The notes under the pieces: model-generated
What the model was told of the DNA's origin: nothing
Database searches by the model: none
The model's input: the letters and a program-made list of their open reading frames with translations, nothing else
Part shown: positions 43,001 through 51,942 of the stretch, piece by piece
Position numbering within the stretch: the stretch's first letter is position 1
Layout of the letters: every line of letters begins with the position of its first letter
Assembly (NCBI GenBank): GCA_902567095.1
Contig: CACFLG010000001.1
Coordinates: forward strand, 1-64,000
Origin: an uncultured OM182 clade bacterium
GTDB lineage: Bacteria > Pseudomonadota > Gammaproteobacteria > Pseudomonadales > Azotimanducaceae
Direction of reading: 5' to 3'
Length of the DNA stretch: 64,000 nt
Made by a program: the position numbers and the translations under genes

Positions 43001-44011
43001 TTACGACAGCGCTTCTTTCGTCGTCTTGACTATAGCAGCTGCGACTTTATATGGATCAGCATTTGAGGCTGTTCTCCTGTCTTCAAGTCGGCCTTTCCAA
43101 CCATCCTGAACCGTGCCTACAGGTATGCGTATTGATGCTCCCCGGTCAGAAACTCCGTAACTAAACTCATCGATGGACTGAGTTTCATGTTCGCCTGTTA
43201 ATCTCTGATCATTATCTGCCCCATAGACGCTTATATGACGCTCGATATTTTTTCCAAATTCCTCGCAGATCTTAGTGAAGGTTTCTTCCTTTCCTGAATC
43301 TCGCATCAGTCCATTTGAAAAATTTGCATGCATTCCCGACCCATTCCAATCCAATTTCCCAAAAGGTTTCGGGTGCCAATTAATTGAGTATCCATATCTT
43401 TCACCAGTTCTCTCTAACAAATACCTAGCTACCCAGGTTTCATCTCCCGCTTGCTGAGCGCCTTTTGCAAAGACTTGGAATTCCCATTGGCCAGCTGCTA
43501 CTTCTGCATTGATGCCTTCCACGTTTATGCCCGCCTCCAGACAAAGGTCCATGTGGTCGTCTACGCAATCGCGTCCAAAAGCATTGGCTGCTCCGACAGA
43601 ACAGTAGTAGGGGCCCTGTGGTCCGGGGAACCCTCTTTGTGGAAATCCTGGTGGTAGATTTGTATCGATATCCCAAAGAAAATACTCCTGCTCAAAACCG
43701 AACCAAAAATCGTCGTCGTCATCGTCGATAGTAGCTCGCCCGTTTGAGGGGTGCGGTGTTCCATCCGCATTTAGGACTTCGGTCATGACAAGAAAGGCAT
43801 GTCTCCTATCTGGGTCTGGATAAATGGCCACTGGTTTAAGTAAACAGTCCGACGAACTTCCATCCGCTTGCTCCGTAGAACTCCCATCGAAAGACCACAT
43901 AGGACATTCTTCCAATGTTCCCCCGAAATTATCCCTTACCTGTGTCTTACTTCGCAGGCTCTGAGTGGGCGCGTAGCCGTCAAGCCAGATATACTCGAGT
44001 TTCGCTTTCAT
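43001..44011 (-). CDS. glnII: Glutamine synthetase, GSII (eukaryotic-like) type
   Basis: A 336-residue enzyme making glutamine from glutamate, ammonia and ATP. The beta-grasp domain starts MKAKLEYIWLDGYAPTQS. The catalytic domain has WSFDGSSTEQA, the metal-binding FGFEQEYFLWD, GINAEVAAGQWEFQV, NGSGMHANFS and the C-terminal RRTASNADPYKV. This short type is homologous to plant and Rhizobium/Streptomyces GlnII and unlike the roughly 470-residue dodecameric GlnA, which may exist elsewhere in the genome. There is no adenylylation Tyr loop, so GlnE-type control is not expected. Its own AAGGAG site lies twelve bases from the ATG. Confidence 0.93.
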   Translation of the reverse strand: MKAKLEYIWLDGYAPTQSLRSKTQVRDNFGGTLEECPMWSFDGSSTEQADGSSSDCLLKPVAIYPDPDRRHAFLVMTEVLNADGTPHPSNGRATIDDDDDDFWFGFEQEYFLWDIDTNLPPGFPQRGFPGPQGPYYCSVGAANAFGRDCVDDHMDLCLEAGINVEGINAEVAAGQWEFQVFAKGAQQAGDETWVARYLLERTGERYGYSINWHPKPFGKLDWNGSGMHANFSNGLMRDSGKEETFTKICEEFGKNIERHISVYGADNDQRLTGEHETQSIDEFSYGVSDRGASIRIPVGTVQDGWKGRLEDRRTASNADPYKVAAAIVKTTKEALS

Positions 44012-44310
44012 GATATGGTTTTTCTCCTTTTTTCAAACTAGAGGCGGGTGGATCTTAATGCTAAGACACATTCTCCCAGTATGGAAATTACAAGTTTTTT
44101 CCTTAAGTAAGGAAGAGCAATTTTTATGCCACTAGTTTAAATTGGTAAGCCATTGTTTTGCATAATTTTAAACTGGGCGTACGAGGTAAACACGCACCAA
44201 AAAAGTGCTTTAAAATATAAACTGCAAGAATAACGCACCAATATAAGGCAAAAACGGCGTATGTGTAAATATTTGAGAGGATTTCCGGAACTTAGAAGGT
44301 GTAAAAGATT

Positions 44311-45201
44311 ATGATTAAAGAGGATGCTCCAATAAGAACCCAACGCTACAGCGGTTTCGCGACAGACAGCACTAGATGGGATGATTTTAGACACCGCGAT
44401 GACGATATTTTTATTTGCACTCCTTGTAAGTGCGGGACCACCTGGACCCAAGCCCTCTGCGCTTTATTGATCTTTAAAAATCCAGAGCATCAAAAAAAAC
44501 CTGCAATGATTTCACCGTGGATAGATGCTCAGCTCATGCCTCTGGAATCGATGAACGCAATGCTAGCCTCCCAAAATCACCGAAGATTTATGAAAACTCA
44601 TACGCCCATTGACGGGATTAATTATTATCCTGCCTCGACTTACATCGCAGTCTACAGAGATCCAAGAGACGTCTACTTTTCACTTCGAAATCACATTCAG
44701 AATATGAATATGGACGTTCAGTCCGAATGGTTGGAAGAGGATGTCAGCGAGAGTTTTAGAAAATGGTCGGTCGCGCCTCATGTTGCGGGCGCGAGTGAAC
44801 TCTTTACTTTGTCTGAAATGGTGTATCACTATAAGAGTTTTCTTAATTTCAAACATTTGCCTAACATTCATTTTTTTCACTTCAGTGAGCTAAAGAGAGA
44901 CCTTTTGGGGCAGATGCAAAGGTTAGCCGGTGTCTTAAATATTGAAATTGATGCTGACTTATTAGAACAACTAGTCATCGCTGCCGGTTTTGAATCTATG
45001 AAAGATAAGGCTTCACAATACGTCCCAGCATCGGGAATGCAGGTTTGGAAGAGCGAAACAAAGTTTTTTAATCGAGGTGATGCTTATCACTGGTCAGAGT
45101 TGAAGCAAAAGGATCTTGAGATTTATGACAAGGCAATCTCTCAGTTAATCGGAAGAAAGGACATTGAATGGTTGGAGCACGGACCGACTATAACTATATG
45201 A
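44311..45201 (+). CDS. Sulfotransferase family protein
   Basis: A 296-residue soluble protein of the PAPS-dependent sulfotransferase fold. The 5'-phosphosulfate loop CTPCKCGTTWTQ (normally PKSGTTW) is followed by a KTHTP strand and the 3'-phosphate motif YRDPRDVYFS. The C-terminal GDAYHW region resembles the RKG-type loop but is not exact. It should transfer sulfate from PAPS to a hydroxyl or amine of a small molecule. No PAPS synthesis genes are nearby. It is probably monocistronic, with about 135 nt before the next gene. Confidence 0.87.
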   Translation: MIKEDAPIRTQRYSGFATDSTRWDDFRHRDDDIFICTPCKCGTTWTQALCALLIFKNPEHQKKPAMISPWIDAQLMPLESMNAMLASQNHRRFMKTHTPIDGINYYPASTYIAVYRDPRDVYFSLRNHIQNMNMDVQSEWLEEDVSESFRKWSVAPHVAGASELFTLSEMVYHYKSFLNFKHLPNIHFFHFSELKRDLLGQMQRLAGVLNIEIDADLLEQLVIAAGFESMKDKASQYVPASGMQVWKSETKFFNRGDAYHWSELKQKDLEIYDKAISQLIGRKDIEWLEHGPTITI

Positions 45202-45336
45202 GTTGATTCGCTGTAGTTAGGAAAACCGGTAAACAGTAAATACATAATTGTCTTCTAGCAAAGTTTCTGAGATAGTTATCTCACGAAAAACCGTCCTCGT
45301 TAGTAGACAATAATTTTTAACAACACGGAATAAGCG

Positions 45337-45723
45337 ATGTATAGAACCAGTTTAATGAAAATATTCTTACTCTTATCTTTTGTCTTAGGCTCGTCGACTT
45401 TGCTTGCAGCGGAGACCTATCTAACTGACGGCAAGGGCCCGTCAGGCAGCGACGTAAAAATTTACATTTCTAAAATCCCGCAGCTTAAATACCCCAGAAA
45501 GGCTCTCCGACTCGGTGTAGAAGGGTACGTCAAATTAGGCTTCGACGTTAGTGAGAACGGAGATTTGGTAGATCTTCGCGTCGTGGATGCAAAACCGAGA
45601 GCTTTGTTTGATAAGTCAGCAATGCAATTTATGGGCGGAATGAAATTTTTGTCCCCGAAGGAGGAAGGGAGCTCTGTTAGGGCAAGAGACGCAGAATTCA
45701 CTGTGAAATTTCAACTGAATTAG
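45337..45723 (+). CDS. Exported TonB C-terminal-domain protein
   Basis: A 128-residue protein with a signal peptide (cleavage near LAA-E) and one TonB/TolA-like C-terminal domain (PQLKYPRKALRLGVEGYVKLGFDVSENGDL in the family pattern; shown in part as YPRKALRLGVEG). It lacks the membrane helix and Pro-rich spacer of true TonB, so it is a stand-alone periplasmic domain. It may bind a receptor or another protein. It stands 16 nt before the Sia-like phosphatase gene, which makes it likely to be co-transcribed. An internal ATG at 45355 is an alternative start. Confidence 0.8.
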   Translation: MYRTSLMKIFLLLSFVLGSSTLLAAETYLTDGKGPSGSDVKIYISKIPQLKYPRKALRLGVEGYVKLGFDVSENGDLVDLRVVDAKPRALFDKSAMQFMGGMKFLSPKEEGSSVRARDAEFTVKFQLN

Positions 45724-45739
45724 CCGAGAGATTTCATAG

Positions 45740-47995
45740 ATGACAATTAAAACCACAATAGTACTCATAATTCTTGCTGGATTCTGCCTTGTTTTCGGGG
45801 CTAACTTTTATTCATCCAACTTGCTCAACGAAGCAAATCAGGAGTATAGCTCAGATAACAGTCTCCAGAGCTACACATCGGCTTGGTTCAGCAACATGGA
45901 TATTCAATTTGAAAATAAATTACTGATTTATGATCCTTTTGAGGGAATGGCCGCGAATGCGGACCTTTGGGATGCAGAGTTGGACAGCTTCAATGGGACC
46001 GATCGTGCTAACCCGCTCTTCGAGGCTCTTCAGGGAAAAGATGCGGAATCCGCCGAGGCGCTTTTCGGCAAGATTTTCTCTGACCCGATTTTTGAAGAAC
46101 AAATTACTTTTGCTGTCGCTTATGACCGAAGAGGTCTTCAGTTGTATTGCGAGTCGAGCCTTTATGTGGTGGGCGTTGATCCATGCTCTCAGTCTGCTCA
46201 ACCAGATTACTTCTTAAACTTTGGGTCATTTGTGAAGTCCTTGGATGATGGGTCGTCTCGGAGCGTTATAAAGATAAAAGACCTGTCTAACGAAAAACCC
46301 GTTTCCATCAACGATACCTTAGCCTTCTCCTTAAAAGATGAAAATGAAAAAGCTATCGCAGTAATAGTTTTGGGTCGAAATGTGATCGATAGTCTCGAGC
46401 AATTTTCCGAAAATTTCGAGATTGAAACAGCGATAGCTTTGGACGACAACGCCTTGACTGTCTACGACTATTACGAAGAAGAAAAGCCAGAAATATTGAA
46501 GAAGTTAGTTCGAGTCGGTTTGGATCACGGGACGGCCAATGAGGTTTATCAGTACAGTTTTATTGATGAGGCTTCTTCATATCAAATTACCTCGATCCCG
46601 TTTAGCAAAAGTATTCGAGCGAGTGACCTCAGGATACTCATATTCGCAGACCAGGCAGAGTTAATTACGTCTCTAAATGATACGGAAAAACAGACGATCA
46701 TATTCTTCTTATTTTTAACTGTCTTGATTACTGTAGTAGTTTTCCTAGTAACCTCTGCGTCTTTCAATAGAATCACAGGAGCTATTCAAGTCTTAGAGAA
46801 GATGGCTGATGGTGATCTTTCAGCAAACACGCAAAAGGCACGATCAATTTTCAGCTCCGATAGAGATGAGGTAGGAAGGCTCCAGAAATCAATAGAGAGT
46901 TATCGCCAGCATCGGATAGAAGCAGAGGAAGACCGAATCAATCGAGCAAAGCGTCGCGACGAACGTGATGAGATCATGTTTGAGAAGATGACATTGTTGT
47001 CAGATCAGCTAGAGGGCCAGTCAAAGGATATGTTGTTGACTGAAATATCGGAAATGAAAGACGCTCTTTCAACCGGCGACGACGAGACAAAGGAAACGGC
47101 GTCAATAGAATTGATGTCCAGGGCTTTCTCTAAAATGTCAGATGAGGTGAATGCTCTCATCGCCGCCCGAACGCATGAGCTTGTTGAAGCGAGGGACGAG
47201 ATCAGCAGCTCGATTCGTTACGCAGCGCGATTGCAAAATGCTCTATTACCCAAATCTTTCCCGGGCGACTTTACGATTAATGTGGAATGGAGGCCAAGAG
47301 ATCTTGTAGGAGGTGACATATATTTTGTTAAAGACTTTCCTGACAAAGTGTATATAGCGGTCGTAGACTGCACAGGACATGGAGTGCCGGGCGCCTTCCT
47401 TTCTATAATCGCTAGAAGCCAATTAGAAAAAGCAATCGATGAAGAGAATTATCAAAGTGCTGGTCAGTACCTTTCTCTGGTCAATGATCTCTTAAGGGAA
47501 ACGTTATCAAAAGCAGATCAGAGCAATGTAGGAGAAGAAGGTTTTGATGGCGGGGTCTGTATATACTTCAGGAAAGAACAACGGCTCGAGTTTGCTGGAG
47601 CTAAGGCATCAATCTTTAACGTCGACTCTGTTAAAGCGGATGAAGTTGCTGGAGACAGGAAATCCGTAGGGTCAACACGAATGGCAAATGACTTTCAGTT
47701 CACGACGCACGTGATAGAAAAAAATGAAGGAGCCTTTGTCATGCTAACCGACGGAATCACGGACGTGATGAGCCCGGAAGAGAGACCTATCGCGTTCGGT
47801 CGAAGGAGAGTTCTGAAGATTCTCCGAGAATCAGTTAATACATCGCCGGGTAATATAGTCAGCAATATAATGACTAGCGTTGATCTGTATAGAGGAGGCG
47901 AGCCGCTCCGAGACGACCTAACCTTGCTCGCATTTTCTATGAACTCAGGGAATGATGTTCCTGAGGCAGGCAACGCAGTAGGAGACAAAATATGA
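45740..47995 (+). CDS. Membrane sensor PP2C-type phosphatase (SiaA/RsbU-like)
   Basis: A 751-residue protein: transmembrane helix 1 (residues about 5-25), an extracytoplasmic sensor domain of about 290 residues, helix 2 (about 316-340), a HAMP-like segment (LEKMADGDLSAN), a coiled coil, and a C-terminal SpoIIE/PP2C domain (about 505-740). The phosphatase motifs are PRDLVGGDIY, VDCTGHGVPGAFLS, MLTDGITDVM and LRDDLTLLAF, with the metal-binding Asp residues in place. This is the layout of SiaA in the Pseudomonas SiaABCD system, a phosphoserine/threonine phosphatase that reactivates an antagonist protein when a signal is sensed. The next two genes fit the antagonist and kinase. The stop overlaps the next start (ATGA). 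Confidence 0.9.
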   Translation: MTIKTTIVLIILAGFCLVFGANFYSSNLLNEANQEYSSDNSLQSYTSAWFSNMDIQFENKLLIYDPFEGMAANADLWDAELDSFNGTDRANPLFEALQGKDAESAEALFGKIFSDPIFEEQITFAVAYDRRGLQLYCESSLYVVGVDPCSQSAQPDYFLNFGSFVKSLDDGSSRSVIKIKDLSNEKPVSINDTLAFSLKDENEKAIAVIVLGRNVIDSLEQFSENFEIETAIALDDNALTVYDYYEEEKPEILKKLVRVGLDHGTANEVYQYSFIDEASSYQITSIPFSKSIRASDLRILIFADQAELITSLNDTEKQTIIFFLFLTVLITVVVFLVTSASFNRITGAIQVLEKMADGDLSANTQKARSIFSSDRDEVGRLQKSIESYRQHRIEAEEDRINRAKRRDERDEIMFEKMTLLSDQLEGQSKDMLLTEISEMKDALSTGDDETKETASIELMSRAFSKMSDEVNALIAARTHELVEARDEISSSIRYAARLQNALLPKSFPGDFTINVEWRPRDLVGGDIYFVKDFPDKVYIAVVDCTGHGVPGAFLSIIARSQLEKAIDEENYQSAGQYLSLVNDLLRETLSKADQSNVGEEGFDGGVCIYFRKEQRLEFAGAKASIFNVDSVKADEVAGDRKSVGSTRMANDFQFTTHVIEKNEGAFVMLTDGITDVMSPEERPIAFGRRRVLKILRESVNTSPGNIVSNIMTSVDLYRGGEPLRDDLTLLAFSMNSGNDVPEAGNAVGDKI

Positions 47996-48372
47996 AATTT
48001 GAAAAAACGCAGAGGACGCCGTTGGTCGAAATAGGCTCTAGCTCCTGTCTCATAAAGGGTGAATGTTATCCGGAGAATATTGCTGAGTGGTCTGGGCCAG
48101 TGCTAGAAGCGCTTAAGAAAACCTTAGCAGACGCAAATACACAATTTAATGTGGATATTGAGCTATATTACTTCAACAGCTCCTCAGCGAAATTTTTGTT
48201 TGATTTTTTTGAGTTCTTGGAGGAGAGCTCGGAAGAAGGAAAAAAAATAAGAATAAATTGGAGGTATCGAGCAGAGGACGACACCATGCTCGAAGCTGGA
48301 GAAGATTTTCAAGAAGACATCACTGCATGTGAGTACAACCTTGTTATCGTAGAGTACGCCAGCGAAGAATAG
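47992..48372 (+). CDS. SiaC-like (DUF1987) phospho-regulated partner protein
   Basis: A 126-residue acidic protein matching DUF1987/SiaC: a short N-terminal strand pair (TPLVEIGSSSCLIKGECYPE) and the FNSSSAKFLFDFFEFLEE helix. In SiaC the phosphorylated Thr lies in an N-T-S-S motif; here the motif reads N-S-S-S (Ser63). So the modified residue may be a serine. It is coupled to the phosphatase by an ATGA overlap. In the described system the unphosphorylated form binds and activates the diguanylate cyclase SiaD. Confidence 0.85.
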   Translation: MKFEKTQRTPLVEIGSSSCLIKGECYPENIAEWSGPVLEALKKTLADANTQFNVDIELYYFNSSSAKFLFDFFEFLEESSEEGKKIRINWRYRAEDDTMLEAGEDFQEDITACEYNLVIVEYASEE

Positions 48373-48434
48373 GACCAAGAATAGTTTTCAAATTTTAGAA
48401 CAAAGCTAGAATGTAATTTCTAACTGGGGCAGGG

Positions 48435-48971
48435 ATGGAAAAAAATAAAGACACTTTGGGTTTGCACACTTTTATGCAAGACAGAAAGACACTGTTTTGT
48501 TATTCGGGGCCTCTAACCGAAGATTTACTCACCACTATCTCTAACCCCGTCAGACATCAGCTATCAGACAAAGAAACTGAGGAGACTGTATCAAAACGGG
48601 TCTTTGGAGTATTTATTGAGCAGGCCCAAAACATTATTAGGTACTCTACTCAGAAAACAAAGTCCACTGGAGATAGTATTGGAACAATCGCAATCAGCGT
48701 GGCTGAAGATGGCTTCTTAATTGAAGCCGTCAATAAGATTGACGAAAACAAAAGGGACGTTCTTGAGGCAACTCTTGTCGAATTAAGCGTAGCCGATCAA
48801 AAAGCGCTAAGGCAAATGTACAAACAAAGATTGCGTGATGGCCCCCCCGAGGATTCAGAAGGAGCTGGGCTCGGTTTTATAGAGATGGCGAGACGCGTAA
48901 AACACTTCGAATTTAATTTTGTTGAATCTGAGGAAGGTGCTCTTTTCGTTTATCGTGGATGGGTAAGTTAA
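48435..48971 (+). CDS. SiaB-like kinase (GHKL-fold) protein
   Basis: A 178-residue protein with an N-box-like Glu/Asn (IEQAQNIIRYSTQ, residues about 60-72) and a G-box GAGLGFIEMARR. It agrees with SiaB, the serine/threonine kinase that modifies SiaC. It lies 62 nt after the SiaC-like gene; the order A-C-B differs from the A-B-C-D order of Pseudomonas. The stop overlaps that of the convergent cyclase by 4 nt. Confidence 0.8.
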   Translation: MEKNKDTLGLHTFMQDRKTLFCYSGPLTEDLLTTISNPVRHQLSDKETEETVSKRVFGVFIEQAQNIIRYSTQKTKSTGDSIGTIAISVAEDGFLIEAVNKIDENKRDVLEATLVELSVADQKALRQMYKQRLRDGPPEDSEGAGLGFIEMARRVKHFEFNFVESEEGALFVYRGWVS

Positions 48972-50035
48972 GTCTTACCTTTTTCCTTCTCTGCGAAGCC
49001 AGAATCATAAAAGAAGTCTAACGATTTCTGTCTTTTAAAATTGTCTATAGCGGTTATTGTGTCTTCGAGATTTAGCTTAGCAGTATCTAATTCTTGCTCA
49101 GATAATTTATTTAGAATTACCGACATTGTTCGCTCACCTAACTCGAGAGTGACTGAGGAAGAGTCCACTGATTTTAAAACCTTAAAGGGCTTGAAATTTC
49201 CCAATCCTTTTAAGTAAATTGGATCCAGTTCGACCGCCTCGATAGATCCCTTTACTAAGTTGTAGGTGTCTTCAGAGATGTAGATCGATCCATTTTCCGC
49301 TGCCTCTTCAAGTCTGGAGGCTTTGTTTACCGCTGAGCCTATAGCCGTATAATCTAGCCTAGATTCACAGCCAAAGTTTCCAACAGTAGCAAAGCCTGTG
49401 TCTATTCCTATTCTCATCTGGAGCTGTTCTTTGAGTCCATAACGGACCCATTGGTCTCCAAGATTGTCTAATTCTTTAAGCATCTCTAAGGCCATATTAA
49501 CGCATTTGAGAGCGTCCTCTCTGACACCTTCAGTTTCGGGGTCTCCAAAGAAAAGCATGATTCCGTCGCCAATGTATTTATCAATTGTCGCGCCATAATC
49601 CAAAGCGATTTTTGTCATGGACTCTAGATACAAATTAAGCAGGTCTGTCACATCTTCAGATTCCATGCTTTCGACGAAATTAGTGAATCCGCAAAGGTCT
49701 GAAAAAAAGACGGTCAGTTTTTTTCTCCGACTCACACGGCTGCCGTGTCTCGAACCCGAGAATATTGATTGGTACAACTGAGGAGATAAAAATTTAGACA
49801 ACTGAGAGGACATGCCCTCAAGTTGCTCGTTTGTCTCCTGAGCCTCTTGTTTTAACTCGTTGAGGCGGTGCTCGTTTTTGTCACTTAGTTTTATTATTCG
49901 CTTTGTGGTTCGAAGGAGTTTGCTATAGTTCCCAACGAGTTTATTGTAGTCTGACTGACCAGCCTTCCCACTTTCATTTGTCTTTTTAGCGTTGGCGAGA
50001 ACTTCTGTCTCTTGGCTAAATATATTGGTATCCAT
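48968..50035 (-). CDS. Class III adenylate/guanylate cyclase with N-terminal coiled coil
   Basis: A 355-residue soluble protein. Residues about 25-80 form a coiled coil, followed by LSKFLSPQLYQSIFSG, which often precedes this cyclase domain. The catalytic domain (about 105-290) has metal Asp113 (FFSDLCGFT) and Asp157, base-selecting Lys153 (DKYIGDGIM) with Thr230 (DYTAIG), and transition-state Asn237 and Arg241 (NKASRLE). The Lys/Thr pair is that of CyaC-type adenylate cyclases, so cAMP is the likely product. It is transcribed towards the Sia-like genes and overlaps their last stop. In Pseudomonas the corresponding fourth component is a diguanylate cyclase; a functional replacement is inference. 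Confidence 0.9.
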   Translation of the reverse strand: MDTNIFSQETEVLANAKKTNESGKAGQSDYNKLVGNYSKLLRTTKRIIKLSDKNEHRLNELKQEAQETNEQLEGMSSQLSKFLSPQLYQSIFSGSRHGSRVSRRKKLTVFFSDLCGFTNFVESMESEDVTDLLNLYLESMTKIALDYGATIDKYIGDGIMLFFGDPETEGVREDALKCVNMALEMLKELDNLGDQWVRYGLKEQLQMRIGIDTGFATVGNFGCESRLDYTAIGSAVNKASRLEEAAENGSIYISEDTYNLVKGSIEAVELDPIYLKGLGNFKPFKVLKSVDSSSVTLELGERTMSVILNKLSEQELDTAKLNLEDTITAIDNFKRQKSLDFFYDSGFAEKEKGKT

Positions 50036-50215
50036 AAATCAGATCTCTCGTTGGTTTCTTTTTTCCCATCGCAAGACATGGGGCCGACCATTTTTAAAAG
50101 AACAAAAATACACCGTATCCTAAAAAAATGCACCCCCAAGATAATTACGTTTTATAAGTTAGTTTGATAAATTACGAACATCTTTTTTAATTTTCGATTC
50201 TCAGGAGCAAACAGC

Positions 50216-51046
50216 ATGTACGAGCAAATTCTTTACGAGGTTCAAGATCCAGTTGCAGTGATCACTTTTAATCGTCCCGAAGCGCTCAATGCCTTGACAG
50301 GGAGAATGCAACGAGAATTTAAGCATGCCCTCGCGGCCGCTGAGTCTGATCCCTCGGTGGTAGGCATTGTTCTTACAGGAGCCGGTCGTGGGTTTTGCGC
50401 GGGCGCCGATATTGGTGGATTACAATCAACGGCTGATGGGAAGAGAGGGCCAGAAGAGGATCTCTCTGCTTTGAAAGCAAGTCCTGGTGATCCAAATATG
50501 GGAGAGAATTTCACGGTTAGTTACACTTTTATGCTTTCCTTGAAAAAGCCGATAATAGCTGCAATTAATGGGCCCTGCGCGGGGCTAGGATTCTGCTATG
50601 CTCTTTTATGCGACATGAGATTTGCAGAGAAGCAGGCTAAGTTCACAACTGCTTTTGGTCAACGCGGTTTAATTGCTGAGCACGCATCAAGTTGGCTTCT
50701 GCCGAGATTGATTGGCGCAGGTAAATCATTAGATATTCTTTGGAGTGCTCGAAAATTTCAGGGCGAAGAGGCCAAGGAGCTTGGTTTGGTTGAACGGGTG
50801 GTTGACACAGGAGAATCACTAAACACTGCAATTCGATATATTCAAGATCTTGCGGAAAATGTCTCTCCGACTTCTTTGCGGATAATGAAGGCGCAAGTAT
50901 ACAGGCATCTAAATATGGAGCTTGGGGAAGCGATGGTTGAATCAAACCAGTGGATGGATGAGTCGCTGAAAAGCGAGGATTTCAAAGAGGGGGTAAATTC
51001 TTTCATCGAACGAAGAAAGCCAAACTTTAAGCGCCTAAACAATTAA
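50216..51046 (+). CDS. Enoyl-CoA hydratase/isomerase family protein (crotonase) 2
   Basis: A 276-residue crotonase with NRPEALNALTG, the oxyanion region GRGFCAGADIGGL, INGPCAGLGFCYALLCDMR and the second family glutamate region FGQRGLIAEHASSW. It resembles hydratases acting on short or branched enoyl-CoAs. A CAGGAG site precedes ATG 50216. It is followed after 39 nt by a VOC-family gene; the two may be one transcript. Confidence 0.9.
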   Translation: MYEQILYEVQDPVAVITFNRPEALNALTGRMQREFKHALAAAESDPSVVGIVLTGAGRGFCAGADIGGLQSTADGKRGPEEDLSALKASPGDPNMGENFTVSYTFMLSLKKPIIAAINGPCAGLGFCYALLCDMRFAEKQAKFTTAFGQRGLIAEHASSWLLPRLIGAGKSLDILWSARKFQGEEAKELGLVERVVDTGESLNTAIRYIQDLAENVSPTSLRIMKAQVYRHLNMELGEAMVESNQWMDESLKSEDFKEGVNSFIERRKPNFKRLNN

Positions 51047-51085
51047 ACTGTAAGGCTGGGAGATAAGTTTTTACTGGAGTAAGCA

Positions 51086-51871
51086 ATGGGTATTCAGCTT
51101 AGACAGGTTTGCCTCGTCGCAGAGAGCCTGGAATCTGTAGTGGACGGGTTAACAAAGATACTTGATTTGAATAGTTGCTTCATTGACCCCGGGGTAGCTC
51201 AGTTTGGGTTAGAAAATAATCTGATTGCCATAGGAAAAAACTTTCTTGAAGTAGTTGCTCCAATTGAAAAAAAAACCGCTGCGGGTAGATTTCTTGACCG
51301 TCGTAAGGGAGATGGGGGCTACATGGTAATTGTTCAGATGGATTCTGAAGAAGGCTTTAGTCAAGTGAAACAAAACGCACGAGGCGAAGGGGTGAGGGTT
51401 GCGTGGGAAATTGACATCGGAAGTTGGAAGAATTGTCAATTTCATCCCAAGGACATGGAGGCAGCGTTTTTAGAAATCGAGGTTGATGATTTCAACGATT
51501 TTGAGGGTTATTGGCACCCGGCTGGAGGTATCGGTTGGGAGAACTACGTAAAAGAGGACACCACTTTGGATATCATAGGAGTAGAGCTCCAGAGTGAGTT
51601 CCCCTCAAAGACCGCGATTCGTTGGGGACGGGTTCTAGGAAAGTCCCCGCATCCAGTTAGAGGAAATCTGGAATTACATCTCAACAACTCCATTGTGAGG
51701 TTCGTTCAATTGAGCGATGAAAGAGGGGCTGGGCTAAGCGCTTTGGATTTGTTAGTTGTCGATCCCCGCGAAATACTCAAACGAGCTTTGGAAAAAGGCT
51801 GTTTTATAGAGGGCAATGCCTTTCAATTTGGAGGAGTCCTATGGAGACTGCACACTAGGCGGTTTTTTTAG
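51086..51871 (+). CDS. VOC (glyoxalase/bleomycin-resistance) superfamily protein
   Basis: A 261-residue protein with a glyoxalase-like start (MGIQLRQVCLVAESLESVVDGL) and a second, degenerate half (TTLDIIGVELQSEFPSKTAIRWGRVLG). Two VOC modules are likely. Related proteins act as isomerases, epimerases or lyases, or bind small molecules; metal ligands cannot be assigned confidently. It lies after crotonase 2 and before a convergent periplasmic gene. Confidence 0.75.
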   Translation: MGIQLRQVCLVAESLESVVDGLTKILDLNSCFIDPGVAQFGLENNLIAIGKNFLEVVAPIEKKTAAGRFLDRRKGDGGYMVIVQMDSEEGFSQVKQNARGEGVRVAWEIDIGSWKNCQFHPKDMEAAFLEIEVDDFNDFEGYWHPAGGIGWENYVKEDTTLDIIGVELQSEFPSKTAIRWGRVLGKSPHPVRGNLELHLNNSIVRFVQLSDERGAGLSALDLLVVDPREILKRALEKGCFIEGNAFQFGGVLWRLHTRRFF

Positions 51872-51883
51872 GTTTACAATGAA

Positions 51884-51919
51884 CAGGCCGGGTTCGTTAT
51901 TGAAATTTTCCCGGCCCTG
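51884..51919. terminator. Hairpin between convergent genes
   Basis: CAGGCCGGG pairs with CCCGGCCCTG with one bulged base and a loop of about 17 nt. It lies 13 nt after the VOC stop and 24 nt before the stop of the minus-strand gene. No T-run follows on either strand. Confidence 0.4.
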
Positions 51920-51942
51920 AGAGATTCCCTGATTTAACTCTC

